The notes beneath the pieces were generated by a model. That model was not told the DNA's origin and made no database searches. It saw only the letters and a list, made by a program, of their open reading frames with translations. The position numbers and the translations under genes were made by a program. A DNA stretch of 61,075 nt, from positions 1 through 61,075 of the forward strand of contig CACAYF010000011.1 of assembly GCA_902536655.1 (NCBI GenBank). The letters run 5' to 3'. The first letter of the stretch is position 1, and every line of letters begins with the position of its first letter. This stretch comes from an uncultured Alphaproteobacteria bacterium. GTDB taxonomy: Bacteria > Pseudomonadota > Alphaproteobacteria > Methylaequorales > Methylaequoraceae. Below, piece after piece: positions 1-9,145 of this stretch.

Positions 1-348
1 AAAGATTTAAATAGTCATAATTTCGTTAGCTATGTTGACGAATTAATAGAGTTTCCTGAATTAAATTATCTTAAAGAAATGAATAACAAACTTAATGTGG
101 TATTTTCAAGTAATAGCCTTCGTTCTCAATTACATGCTGTAAAAAAAGGTGTTGGGCTTGGACTTTTGCATTCTTTTATAGCAAGAAATCATCAAGATTT
201 AGTTCCTGTGTTACCAAATCTCGTGAATATTAAGAGAGAGTATTGGTTAGTTGTTCATGAAAATTTATACAACTTACAAAGAATCAAAGCAGTTACTTCT
301 TTCCTTGGAGAGATATTAAAACTTGAAAAAATAATTTTAAATAATTAA
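1..348 (+). CDS. LysR-type regulator, C-terminal fragment (cut by window start)
   Basis: The frame is open from base 1 to the stop at 346-348, so this is the 3' end of a gene that begins before the window. The 115 visible residues resemble the end of a LysR substrate-binding domain: an alternating strand/helix pattern, a segment like VKKGVGLGLLHSFIA (the GxGxxLLP-type turn of these regulators), and a final helix ending in FLGEILKLEK. The HTH domain is not visible, so targets and effector are unknown. The gene converges with the downstream metallo-hydrolase and overlaps it by four bases. LysR family membership is likely; the exact subfamily cannot be told. Confidence 0.7.
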   Translation, partial: KDLNSHNFVSYVDELIEFPELNYLKEMNNKLNVVFSSNSLRSQLHAVKKGVGLGLLHSFIARNHQDLVPVLPNLVNIKREYWLVVHENLYNLQRIKAVTSFLGEILKLEKIILNN

Positions 349-1121
349 ACGACTAACTTGAGTCCATCGAATGCAGCTTGACAATTATCAGGACAAAGTG
401 AGTTGATATGATCGTAATCAACCTCGAAGTTCATATGAGTTAGAACAGTTTTTTTTGGTTTAATAATTTCTATCCATTTCATAACTTTATCGTAATGTGC
501 ATGAGATTTATGTGGTTCAAATCTTAAACAATCTACAATCCATAAATCTAAATTTTCGAGTTTTTTCAAAATATCTGGACTTATATCAAAAACGTCCGAA
601 CAATAAGCAAAATTATTTATCCTAAATCCTGTTGATAATCCAAAACCGTGATCTTGCTGAAAACTCAGAATATCTAAATTTTTAACTTTAAATGATCCAT
701 TTATTTCATTTGGAATTAAACACGGCTTATAGTAAAAACCATTGGCCTTAGGAGATAGTTTATCAAAAACATATGCAAATCTTCTTCTAATTTCGTCTAT
801 ATTTTCTCTTGTAGCATACAAATTTAAATCCTTTTTCATTAAAACGTTTAAAAATCTAAAGTCATCAATGCCATTGATATGGTCGGCGTGACAATGAGTA
901 ATTAAGACTGCGTCTAAATTTTTAACATTTGCATTTAAAAGCTGTTGTCTCAAATCTGGAGTAGCATCAACTAATATTGATGCGCTGGGAGATTCAATTA
1001 AAATAGAAGATCTTAGCCTTCTGTTTTTTGGATTCTCTGGGTTACAATTGCCCCAATTGTTTCCAATTGCTGGAACACCAGAAGAACTTCCACAACCCAA
1101 AATAGTTATTTCAAGTTGCAT
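345..1121 (-). CDS. MBL-fold metallo-hydrolase (PhnP / RNase Z-like)
   Basis: A 258-residue metallo-beta-lactamase-fold hydrolase. The N-terminus has the strand-turn ILGCGSSSGVP typical of the PhnP/RNase Z branch, followed near residue 75 by the metal-binding motif THCHADH and the segment INGIDDFRFL. Later histidines (QQDHGFG, SHAHYD, LTHMNFEVDYDH) can complete a two-metal site. Relatives cleave phosphodiesters, for example cyclic ribose phosphates in phosphonate use, but no phn genes are nearby and the substrate is unknown. It is the last gene of a nine-gene minus-strand operon; its start overlaps the end of tatD by 11 bases, indicating translational coupling. The TatD-MBL order after metG is commonly seen in alphaproteobacteria. 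Confidence 0.88.
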   Translation of the reverse strand: MQLEITILGCGSSSGVPAIGNNWGNCNPENPKNRRLRSSILIESPSASILVDATPDLRQQLLNANVKNLDAVLITHCHADHINGIDDFRFLNVLMKKDLNLYATRENIDEIRRRFAYVFDKLSPKANGFYYKPCLIPNEINGSFKVKNLDILSFQQDHGFGLSTGFRINNFAYCSDVFDISPDILKKLENLDLWIVDCLRFEPHKSHAHYDKVMKWIEIIKPKKTVLTHMNFEVDYDHINSLCPDNCQAAFDGLKLVV

Positions 1122-1917
1122 CTTTAGCCTTTGAAAATAAATTAAAAAAATTCTTTGTAGTTACGTTAGCGACCTCTTCATTATCAATCTTCTTAATTTT
1201 TGCTATTTGCTCTAATGTATATTTCGTAAATGCAGGTTCATTTCTTTTGCCTCTTTTAGGTGCGGGAGCTAGGTATGGTGAATCTGTTTCCACAAGAATT
1301 TTATTTAAGGGGACATACTTAACAATTTTTCTAATTTCGTCTGCCTTATCAAAGGTAATAACCCCAGAAAATGATATGTAAAAACCGTTATCTAAAGCAC
1401 AATTAGCAAGAGACATTCCAGACGAAAAACAATGTATTAGGCCACTAGAATTATATTTTTTTACAAATTGATTTAAAAAGAAAATTGTATCTTCATCTGC
1501 ATTTCTAGTATGAATTACTGTTGGAGAATTGGTTTCCCCAGAGACTTGCATATGTGTTTCAAAAAAATCTATTTGATTTTGTTTGTTTTCAAAACCTCTA
1601 TAATAGTCGAGTCCAGTTTCACCAATACCAACAACTTTTTTTTTCAGTAAATTTTTCAATAATTGCGATTTGAGTTTTGTAATATTTTGAATATCTAATT
1701 TCTCAGGAACATTATTTGGGTGCACTCCAGTTGTACACCAAACATTTTTATATTTTTGAGTTAAATTGTAAATCTCCTCAAACTTTTCTAAATCAATTGA
1801 TATACTTAACATGTAATCTACATCTTTATCTTTTGCATTTTTAATCACATTATCAAGATCATCTTTAAAATCGTCAAAATTTAAATGACAGTGTGAATCA
1901 ACTATTTTATTTTTCAT
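1111..1917 (-). CDS. tatD: TatD family metal-dependent DNase
   Basis: A 268-residue TIM-barrel hydrolase of the TatD family, which removes nucleotides from the 3' ends of DNA and acts in repair. Visible family motifs are DSHCHLNFDD at the N-terminus (metal-binding HxH), GIGETGLDYY near residue 98, VIHTRNAD, LIHCFSSG and ETDSPYLAPAPKRGKRNEP near residue 212. Length and motif order match full-length TatD. It overlaps metG upstream and the MBL hydrolase downstream by 11 bases each, so it is translated within the same operon. Confidence 0.95.
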   Translation of the reverse strand: MKNKIVDSHCHLNFDDFKDDLDNVIKNAKDKDVDYMLSISIDLEKFEEIYNLTQKYKNVWCTTGVHPNNVPEKLDIQNITKLKSQLLKNLLKKKVVGIGETGLDYYRGFENKQNQIDFFETHMQVSGETNSPTVIHTRNADEDTIFFLNQFVKKYNSSGLIHCFSSGMSLANCALDNGFYISFSGVITFDKADEIRKIVKYVPLNKILVETDSPYLAPAPKRGKRNEPAFTKYTLEQIAKIKKIDNEEVANVTTKNFFNLFSKAKDAT

Positions 1918-3436
1918 ATCTTGGAAATATTGGTGAGGGTTTATTCAATACATGGTCGCTCATAAGTATATTTTTAGAATTAAGATTATTGAAGCCTCTT
2001 GACTCATTATTTACATTTAAAATATCCAAAATCTTTTTTGAAGCATTTGGAATAAATGGCTGAAGTACAATTCCAATAACCCTAAAGCATTCTATAAGAA
2101 TTGATAGATCTTTCCCTGCTTTGTTTGGATCTATTTTAAAACTATTCCACGGCTGACTTTCATCCATATATTTATTTAATTCATCTATGTAGAAGAAGAT
2201 ATCTTCAAGACATTTACTTATATGAAATTCCTTCATTTTCTTTTTTACAGTTATTATCATTTCATAACCTTGACATATAAGTTTTATTTCGTCTGCTTCT
2301 TCTCTTAATGAATTTGGAACAGAGTTGTTAAAATTCTTGTTAATAAATTTAACAACTCTTTGAATTAAGTTTCCCAGATTATTTGATAGATCTGAATTTA
2401 TTCTATTGATTAAAGAAGATTCAGAAAAATCACCATCATTTCCCAAAGGAACTTCTCTTAAAAGAAAATATCTTAGTTGATCCAAACCAAATTTTTCAAT
2501 CATTTGATTTGGATCAATTGTGTTTCCCAACGACTTTGATATTTTTTTTCCTTCATTTGTCCACCACCCATGTGCAAATATAGTTTTAGGCAAAGTATGG
2601 TTTATTGCCATTAACATTGCAGGCCAATAAATTGCATGAAACTTTAATATATCTTTTCCAATTATATGAATGCAATTTTTCCAATACTCCATTTTTTCAT
2701 CTGTGATATTTGGATAACCAATTGAGGTCAAATAATTAGTTAGTGCATCGATCCAAACGTACATAATGTGATTCGATTCAGGAACTTTTATTCCCCAGTC
2801 AAAACTTGTTCTTGAGATCGATAAATCTTTTAACCCTCCTTTTACGAAGCTTTTAACTTCATTCATTCTAGATTTAGGCATTACAAAATCTGGGTTTTCT
2901 TCATAAAAATTTAATAATTTTTCTTGCCACTCTGATAACTTAAAAAAAAAGCTCTCCTCCTCAATCCAATCAACTTGACTTCCGTCTTTTGTAGTGTAGA
3001 CATCACCTGTTTTAATCAACTCTTTATCTTGATAATATGATTCGTCCTTAACTGAATACCAACCACTGTATTTACTTTTATATATTTGGTTATTTTTTAG
3101 GAGTTCGTTCCAAAAGTAAATAGCTGAATTTTTATGTCTTTTTTCTGTGGTTCTAATAAAGTCGGTATTTATTATTCCAAGAGTTTCAGAGAGGTTTTTA
3201 AAGTTTTGCGAAACTTTGTCTACAAAATCTTGGGGTATTTCACCTTTTATTTTAGCTGCTTTTTCAACTTTCATTCCATGTTCGTCTGTACCAGTTGTAA
3301 AAAGTACTTCTTTGCCATCTAATTTGTTAAATCTTGCAACAGTATCACATATGATACTAGTATATGCGTGTCCAATATGTGGAAGATCATTAACATAAAA
3401 AATTGGTGTTGTTATATAAGTTTTTTTAATATTCAT
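1907..3436 (-). CDS. metG: Methionyl-tRNA synthetase
   Basis: A 509-residue class I aminoacyl-tRNA synthetase that charges tRNA-Met. The HIGH signature appears as PHIGHAY near residue 20 and the KMSKS loop as KISKSLGN near residue 297. The protein ends after the anticodon-binding helical domain and lacks the C-terminal EMAP/tRNA-binding extension of longer MetG proteins, as is usual for the short alphaproteobacterial form. No four-cysteine zinc knuckle is evident. The start MNIKKTYITTPIFYVND is the family N-terminus and overlaps the end of holB by 11 bases. The holB-metG-tatD order is typical of the class. Confidence 0.97.
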   Translation of the reverse strand: MNIKKTYITTPIFYVNDLPHIGHAYTSIICDTVARFNKLDGKEVLFTTGTDEHGMKVEKAAKIKGEIPQDFVDKVSQNFKNLSETLGIINTDFIRTTEKRHKNSAIYFWNELLKNNQIYKSKYSGWYSVKDESYYQDKELIKTGDVYTTKDGSQVDWIEEESFFFKLSEWQEKLLNFYEENPDFVMPKSRMNEVKSFVKGGLKDLSISRTSFDWGIKVPESNHIMYVWIDALTNYLTSIGYPNITDEKMEYWKNCIHIIGKDILKFHAIYWPAMLMAINHTLPKTIFAHGWWTNEGKKISKSLGNTIDPNQMIEKFGLDQLRYFLLREVPLGNDGDFSESSLINRINSDLSNNLGNLIQRVVKFINKNFNNSVPNSLREEADEIKLICQGYEMIITVKKKMKEFHISKCLEDIFFYIDELNKYMDESQPWNSFKIDPNKAGKDLSILIECFRVIGIVLQPFIPNASKKILDILNVNNESRGFNNLNSKNILMSDHVLNKPSPIFPRYEK

Positions 3437-4310
3437 TTGTTTTTATAAATTCTGAAAGTAAGTAGTATAGTTCCTTTTTTTTATCAATATTCAAATTTTG
3501 AGTGTAAAGAATTCTTATATTGGAAAAAAATATTAAGATTTTTTTTATATAAGTTTTATTTTGATAATATTTAAGAAACCTGTTCTTTTGGACAAAAAAT
3601 ATATGATTTATTATCAAAGAAAAAAATTTATCATAGTTATGAGCTATAAGGTCATAAAACAACTCAAACTCAGACATCTTAAAACTTTTATTATTTTCTA
3701 ACTTATCAAAATATTCCTGAATAATTTTACCTTCCTCACTCACCAAAAAAAAAAGCCTTTCGATACTTCCATTTGTTAAAAAGTAATTTTTTTTTAGGTC
3801 AAAATGCTTACACTCAATCTTGTTGTATTCACAAAATTCAATCATATCTTCTTTACTCAAAGGTTTAAAATCAAGTTTGATACACCTAGATGAAATTGTT
3901 TTTGGTATTTTTTTTATGTCATGAGAAATCATTATTATGATAGTATTAGAAGGTGGATCCTCTATTGTTTTTAACATTGCATTATATGAATTAAAATTTA
4001 AACTGTTAGCATTATCTATAACTATAAAACAATTTTGATTTTCATTTGCATTGGTCAAATTTATTTGATTTATAAGCAATCTAATATCGTCTACCAACAC
4101 CGGATTTTCTTCAGAATTTATTTCAAAAAGATTTTGAGTGTAACCTGTTACTATTTTACAAACTGATCTAATAAAACTAACTGCAGTTGAATACTTCCCT
4201 ATTCCTTTGATGCCATTAAAAATCCAGGCATGTGGAAATTTTATATCATAGCTTTCATTTAAAATCTTTAATTGCTCGTTGTGTCCAATAATTTTAGTTG
4301 GGTTTATCAT
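3426..4310 (-). CDS. holB: DNA polymerase III delta' subunit
   Basis: A 294-residue AAA+ clamp-loader subunit. Visible features are the P-loop-like stretch GIKGIGKYSTA near residue 34, the Walker-B-like segment NCFIVIDNANSL, the helix LLKTIEDPPSNTIIIMIS and the sensor/arginine-finger motif SSRC near residue 148, all family hallmarks. The C-terminal half is Lys- and Asn-rich and poorly conserved, common in AT-rich genomes. It follows tmk with two bases between genes, the standard tmk-holB arrangement. The cysteine pattern of zinc-binding DnaX/HolB proteins is not complete here. Confidence 0.88.
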   Translation of the reverse strand: MINPTKIIGHNEQLKILNESYDIKFPHAWIFNGIKGIGKYSTAVSFIRSVCKIVTGYTQNLFEINSEENPVLVDDIRLLINQINLTNANENQNCFIVIDNANSLNFNSYNAMLKTIEDPPSNTIIIMISHDIKKIPKTISSRCIKLDFKPLSKEDMIEFCEYNKIECKHFDLKKNYFLTNGSIERLFFLVSEEGKIIQEYFDKLENNKSFKMSEFELFYDLIAHNYDKFFSLIINHIFFVQKNRFLKYYQNKTYIKKILIFFSNIRILYTQNLNIDKKKELYYLLSEFIKTNEY

Positions 4311-4312
4311 AA

Positions 4313-4951
4313 TTAAATTACATAAGGCAGTTTGCGTTTGAAAAATAACAATTTATTTAAGTGATTAACTATTTTTTTGTGAATAATTTTTTTTGATAAT
4401 GATGCATCAATAGTATACATATTTTTGTGTTTTTTACTCAATTTTAGAAAATTTTGTCTAATCTTTTCATGATAAATTTTTTCTTTTTTTTCAAACCTAG
4501 TTTCTTTATTTTTAATATTTAGACTTCTTATTAAACCAACGTCTGGAGCTAAGTCTAAAAGTATAGTTAGGTCTGGCATTAAATTAAAAGCAAAATTTTG
4601 GTGAAAAAAATCTAATTTTTTTGCAAAATTTTTGATATCGAATTGATACGACATTGTTGAATGAATATACCTATCACAAATGACTGTTTTTTCTTTTAAC
4701 GATGGAATTATCTTTTCTTTTAGATGCTGATGTCTTGATGCGTAAATTAAAAGTAATTCGACATCAGACGAAATATTAATATTTTTACCCTCTACTAAAA
4801 TTTTTCTTATCTTATCGGATATTTTAGTCCCACCTGGCTCTCTTGTGAGCAAGTTGTTTTCATTTATAGATGATAATGATTTTGATAACAATTTAGCTTG
4901 GGTTGATTTTCCAGTTCCTTCCCCACCTTCAAAAGTTATAAATTTTTTCAT
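4313..4951 (-). CDS. tmk: Thymidylate kinase
   Basis: A 212-residue dTMP kinase, making dTDP for DNA synthesis. The P-loop reads FEGGEGTGKSTQ at the N-terminus, the dTMP-binding DR(Y/F) motif is CDRYIHSTMSYQ near residue 95, and LLTREPGGT near residue 36 is the conserved substrate loop. The lid region (RFEKKEKIYHEKIR) and length fit the family. Its start overlaps the end of the carboxypeptidase gene by four bases and it is followed by holB. Confidence 0.96.
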   Translation of the reverse strand: MKKFITFEGGEGTGKSTQAKLLSKSLSSINENNLLTREPGGTKISDKIRKILVEGKNINISSDVELLLIYASRHQHLKEKIIPSLKEKTVICDRYIHSTMSYQFDIKNFAKKLDFFHQNFAFNLMPDLTILLDLAPDVGLIRSLNIKNKETRFEKKEKIYHEKIRQNFLKLSKKHKNMYTIDASLSKKIIHKKIVNHLNKLLFFKRKLPYVI

Positions 4952-6087
4952 TTTGTTTTAAAAATACTGTCACCAAGTAGCAAAAATTTTAAATTATTAT
5001 AAACTTTAGAAAAAAAAGACATTTTTTTGATTTCATATTTAGAAAAAAGTTCAAATTTTTTTATAATTTTTGAGTTTTTATTTTTAACAATTAAATCAGC
5101 AACTTTTTGATCTTTTTCAATGGGAGCAACTAATGGTTTATAATGTTTAATGGTAAATACTAAATCTTTTTTTATTCTGCTAGGTACAGTAAGATTTACA
5201 ATCTCTTTAGAATACACATCCACTTTTTTTTTTCTCCCACCCCAGACCTGGAGATTTGCAATTGTTTGATTTTTGTCAAAAAGATCAATTACTTTAAATT
5301 GATTGAAACCTACTTTAATTAATCGTTCTGACTCATCACTTCTATCTTTATCTCTTTTTAAACCATTTAAGATGAGGATTAACCTTCTATTATTTTTTAA
5401 AACAGATGCAACCAGACCATAGCCACCTAAAGATGTTTTTCCGGTTTTTAAACCATCAGCATTAATTTCGTTAAATAATAGTGGATTCCTATTTAATTGT
5501 CTAATTCCACTGTAAGTAAATTCTTTCTCAGCATAATAATAATAAAGTTCCGGAAAATCTTCAATAGTTCTAACTGTTAATGTCAGCAGATCTTGTATTG
5601 TTGTTAAATGGTCTGGATCTGGCCAACCAGTTGAATTAGTAAAGCTTGAGTTCGTCATTCCTATTTCCTTAGCAAGAAGGTTTAATTCTTCAGCAAAAAT
5701 TGCTTCACTTCCTGATATACCTTCTGCAATAGCTATGCATGCATCATTTCCAGATTGAACAATTATCCCTCTAATTAAATCTTCAACAGAAACCATTGTA
5801 TTAACGTTCACAAACATTTTTGAACCACCTTTTTTCCAGGCTTTTTTACTTACTTTAAATTTATCTGTTAGTTTTAAGTCACCATCTTTAATCTTTTTAA
5901 AAACATAATAAATTGTCATAATCTTACTCATCGAGCTTGGTGACATTAGTTCTTCTGAGTTTTTTTCGAAAATTATTGTTTTAGTTTCATAATCATAAAG
6001 TATTGCTTGCTTTGCTATTGTATCTAGCGAAAAAGCTTTGTAATTAAATAAACAAGAAAAGAAAAGAGAGATTAAAAAAAATTTCAT
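4948..6087 (-). CDS. D-alanyl-D-alanine carboxypeptidase (PBP5/6 family)
   Basis: A 379-residue penicillin-binding protein that trims the terminal D-Ala from peptidoglycan stem peptides in the periplasm. An N-terminal signal peptide (about residues 1-20) is followed by the three active-site motifs in order: SMSK (SxxK, residues 52-55), SGN in IIVQSGNDA near residue 113, and KTG in GLKTGKTS near residue 215. A C-terminal beta domain and a positively charged tail resembling a membrane-anchoring helix follow. It sits between rlpA (one base away) and tmk (four-base overlap), so three adjacent genes of this operon remodel the wall. Confidence 0.93.
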   Translation of the reverse strand: MKFFLISLFFSCLFNYKAFSLDTIAKQAILYDYETKTIIFEKNSEELMSPSSMSKIMTIYYVFKKIKDGDLKLTDKFKVSKKAWKKGGSKMFVNVNTMVSVEDLIRGIIVQSGNDACIAIAEGISGSEAIFAEELNLLAKEIGMTNSSFTNSTGWPDPDHLTTIQDLLTLTVRTIEDFPELYYYYAEKEFTYSGIRQLNRNPLLFNEINADGLKTGKTSLGGYGLVASVLKNNRRLILILNGLKRDKDRSDESERLIKVGFNQFKVIDLFDKNQTIANLQVWGGRKKKVDVYSKEIVNLTVPSRIKKDLVFTIKHYKPLVAPIEKDQKVADLIVKNKNSKIIKKFELFSKYEIKKMSFFSKVYNNLKFLLLGDSIFKTK

Positions 6088-6088
6088 T

Positions 6089-6991
6089 TTAATTTACTAT
6101 CAAATGACTCGCAGTATAACCTAATTCAAAAAGTTTTTTTTTTATATTTTCAGCTAAATTTAAGCTTTCTATTGGGCCAATTCTTACTCTATACAAATAC
6201 TTATTATTTACAAAAGTTCTCTCAATATATGCTTGAAAGTCTGATAGTTTTTGAGTTAATGATTTAGCATTTCTGTGATCAGTGAATGCGCCAACTTGGA
6301 TAGCTAATTGTTTATCACTTAAAATAGAGTTTTGCTCTTCAAAGTCTTCATTTTGCGATTTTTGTTTCTCTTTTTTTATGAATTTCTGCTTTTCAAAATT
6401 ATTCGCAATTTCTGTCTTCTTAATTTCTTTAATTTCAGCAGACTCAACTTTTGTTATTTTATTACCTGAATTAACCAATGCATGTTCTCTTGACTCATTT
6501 TCTAAAATTTCAACTTTTACTTTAGCTATACCTGTATTCACAAAACCAAGTTCTTGTGCAGCTTTTTTTGATAAATCAATTATTCTGTTTCCAGCAAAAG
6601 GTCCCCTGTCATTTACTCTTACCTTTGGAAGTACTTTTCCATTATCAAGATTAGTAACTCTTACTATAGAAGGCATCGGTAATGTTCTATGTGCAGCAGA
6701 AACCTTGTTTTGATCGAAAATTTCGCCATTTGCTGTTTTTTTCCCATGAAATCCGGGACCGTACCATGATGCAATGCCAATTTCTTCATAATCATAATCA
6801 ACAGCTGGATAGTACCATTTACCGTTAATCTTGTATGGTGTACCTATTTTATATATCGGTTCATCTCCCCATGTTCCAATTCTTTTTGCAGAATTAACAA
6901 GAAATGTTGCTTCAGAACAGCCAAATAAGAAAAATGAAATCAAGAGAATGATTTGAGATTTTAAGGAGGTTAAAATTTTATTTAATTTCAT
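6089..6991 (-). CDS. rlpA: RlpA-like septal lytic transglycosylase with SPOR domain
   Basis: A 300-residue lipoprotein. The signal peptide ends in the lipobox LFGC (Cys near residue 25). The double-psi beta-barrel catalytic domain carries ASWYGPGFHGKKTANGE near residue 74 and RVNDRGPF near residue 126, diagnostic of RlpA. A Lys/Glu-rich linker leads to a C-terminal SPOR domain (QVGAFTDHRNAKSL ... YRVRIGP), which binds denuded glycan at the division septum. It overlaps mltB upstream by 14 bases and abuts the carboxypeptidase gene, supporting joint expression of septal wall enzymes. Confidence 0.94.
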   Translation of the reverse strand: MKLNKILTSLKSQIILLISFFLFGCSEATFLVNSAKRIGTWGDEPIYKIGTPYKINGKWYYPAVDYDYEEIGIASWYGPGFHGKKTANGEIFDQNKVSAAHRTLPMPSIVRVTNLDNGKVLPKVRVNDRGPFAGNRIIDLSKKAAQELGFVNTGIAKVKVEILENESREHALVNSGNKITKVESAEIKEIKKTEIANNFEKQKFIKKEKQKSQNEDFEEQNSILSDKQLAIQVGAFTDHRNAKSLTQKLSDFQAYIERTFVNNKYLYRVRIGPIESLNLAENIKKKLFELGYTASHLIVN

Positions 6992-7979
6992 CAGAAAATA
7001 AAAATACTGTTAATGCGAAATAATTAGACCTATTCCAATTCAATATAACATCATAGTTTTTTGAGACAAGATAACATTCATTATAATTTGAATCAGGAAT
7101 AACGAGTTTAAGTTTAGATTTGCCATATTGTTTATTTAATTTGATTCCATTACCTGACCAAAAAGTAATATTTTTATAAACTTTATTTTTTGCTAATTTT
7201 CTCAATTCATCTGTTAATTGAATATTTATTTCTTCACCCCATTGCAAATTATTATTCCAACCAATTTTTTTTAAATAATTTGCACCAGACGCCAACGCAT
7301 CAGGTTTTTTGAACAGATTTACTCTGGAATCACCATCAAAATCAATTGCATGTTTAAGAAAAGTACTTGGCATAAATTGAGTTTGACCAAATGCCCCAGC
7401 CCATGAACCCTTGAATGAACTTCTTTCGAAATGATCACTTTCGAGAATATTGAGGGCGTTCTCAAGTTCTTTGGTGAAAAATTCTTTTCTTCTACCATCA
7501 TATGCTAAAGATGCTAGGGATCTGATTATATCCATTTTACCCGTATGTTTGCCAAAGGAAGTTTCAATACCCCACAAAGCTGATAAAATTTTAGCGCTTA
7601 CATTAAATTCTAATTCAATTTTTTTAAGAAGGGTCTTATTTTTGTTATATTGTTCATTAATTTTTTTTTTACTTTTTGTATTAACAACATTGTTGAAATA
7701 TTTGTCAAAACTTAGCCTGAATTCAGGTTGTTTTCTGTCTAACTCAATGACTCTTGGATTAAATTTAATAGTATCAAGGTAATTTAAAGTATCATCCTTA
7801 TAATTTTTTTGTTTAAAGTCATTCTTGGTTTTTAAAATCCACTCATTCCAAGACATTTTATTTTTTGGAAATTTATCAAGATCAGGTGAATCAGTACTTT
7901 TACTAAATAAATCGGTTTGTTGCAGAAAAATTAAAATTGCTAATAGATAAAAAGTTTTATTAAAATTAGTCTTGAACAT
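6978..7979 (-). CDS. mltB: Lytic murein transglycosylase B
   Basis: A soluble lytic transglycosylase of the MltB/SltB family that cleaves the MurNAc-GlcNAc bond with formation of a 1,6-anhydro end. The catalytic region includes LWGIETSFGKHTG (catalytic Glu), LASLAYDGRR, WAGAFGQTQFMPS and DFDGDSRVNL, all family motifs. I choose the start at 7979 because MFKTNFNKTFYLLAILIF then gives a normal signal peptide; in-frame starts at 7994 and 8000 would add an unusual N-terminal stretch. Either start overlaps the end of lldD, so the genes are coupled. Confidence 0.92.
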   Translation of the reverse strand: MFKTNFNKTFYLLAILIFLQQTDLFSKSTDSPDLDKFPKNKMSWNEWILKTKNDFKQKNYKDDTLNYLDTIKFNPRVIELDRKQPEFRLSFDKYFNNVVNTKSKKKINEQYNKNKTLLKKIELEFNVSAKILSALWGIETSFGKHTGKMDIIRSLASLAYDGRRKEFFTKELENALNILESDHFERSSFKGSWAGAFGQTQFMPSTFLKHAIDFDGDSRVNLFKKPDALASGANYLKKIGWNNNLQWGEEINIQLTDELRKLAKNKVYKNITFWSGNGIKLNKQYGKSKLKLVIPDSNYNECYLVSKNYDVILNWNRSNYFALTVFLFSDEIK

Positions 7980-9126
7980 TTCTAAAACGAACATTGTCAC
8001 GATTTAATTCAGAAATTTTTTTACACCCTAACAACTTCATATTTCTGATCAATTCATTTTGGAGGTTTTCTAGAGTTTTTTCAACTCCCTCTCTTCCTGC
8101 TGCTGCCAAAGCGTATAAATACAATCTTCCGCCAGAACAAGCATTTGCTCCAAGAGATAAAGCTTTAAGAATGTGCGTGCCTCTTCTTATACCTCCATCA
8201 CAAATAACTTCTATTTTTCCTCCGACTGCATCAAGAATCTCTTTTAGTTGATCAAATGGAGACCTTGATCCATCGAGTTGACGTCCTCCATGATTTGATA
8301 TCATTATTGCAGAAGCACCTATCTTTACAGCTTTTTTCGCGTCTTCTACAGACATTATACCTTTAAGGCAAAAGGGACCATTCCAATATTTTCTTATTTC
8401 TTCAGCATTTTTCCATGACATGCTTTGATCCAACATTGTACTAAAATAGTCACTCACAGATACTGCAAACTTTGTACCTTCCCCAACGTAATCACTTAGA
8501 AAAGGAAGATCAAATTTTTTCCTTACTAAATAATTTAAAGTCCACGAAGGCGATGTTGCATAACTTAAAATACTTTTCAAAGTAAATTTAGGTGGAGAGG
8601 TAAAACCAGTTTTTAAATCTCTTTCTCTATTTCCTCCTGTTATGGTGTCGACCGTTAATGCTAACGCGTCAAATTTTTTTTCTTTGCATTCGTCAATCAT
8701 ATTTTTAGTTAGTTCTTTATCCTTATGATAATAGAGTTGAAAAATTTTTGGTCCCTTTAATTTGCTTATTTCGCTAGCTGAAACTGTGGAGAGAGAAGAT
8801 ATACCAAAAAAAGTGTTGAAAGTCTCAGCTGCCTGACCAACTGCCATTTCACCTTCATAATGAAAAAGACGTTGTAGTGCTGTTGGTGAGAGAAAAAAGG
8901 GTAAGTCAATTCTTTTACCAAACAACTTTATTGATAAATCAATATCCTCAACCCCCCTCAATACATTTGGAACTAAATCACAATCTTCGAATGATTTCGT
9001 ATTTCTTTTTAGGGTCGTTTCATCATCAGCTCCCCCGTCTATATAATGAAAAATTGGAAAAGGTAATTTACTTTTGGCTAGTTTTCTAAAATCGTTTATA
9101 TTATTACATTTCGAAAGATTACTCAT
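7966..9126 (-). CDS. lldD: FMN-dependent alpha-hydroxy-acid dehydrogenase (L-lactate dehydrogenase-like)
   Basis: A 386-residue TIM-barrel flavoprotein oxidising L-2-hydroxy acids such as L-lactate to the keto acid. Family motifs include PIFHYIDGGADDETT near residue 23, FFLSPTALQRLFH, ISNHGGRQLDGSRS near residue 277 with the catalytic His and Arg, and CDGGIRRGTHILKAL in the phosphate-binding region. Length matches LldD. It is the first gene of the operon down to 345, an odd partner for wall enzymes. The gene could equally be a glycolate- or mandelate-type oxidase; the exact substrate cannot be read from sequence. Confidence 0.9.
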   Translation of the reverse strand: MSNLSKCNNINDFRKLAKSKLPFPIFHYIDGGADDETTLKRNTKSFEDCDLVPNVLRGVEDIDLSIKLFGKRIDLPFFLSPTALQRLFHYEGEMAVGQAAETFNTFFGISSLSTVSASEISKLKGPKIFQLYYHKDKELTKNMIDECKEKKFDALALTVDTITGGNRERDLKTGFTSPPKFTLKSILSYATSPSWTLNYLVRKKFDLPFLSDYVGEGTKFAVSVSDYFSTMLDQSMSWKNAEEIRKYWNGPFCLKGIMSVEDAKKAVKIGASAIMISNHGGRQLDGSRSPFDQLKEILDAVGGKIEVICDGGIRRGTHILKALSLGANACSGGRLYLYALAAAGREGVEKTLENLQNELIRNMKLLGCKKISELNRDNVRFRNVQD

Positions 9127-9145
9127 TAACTAAACTTAATTCATT

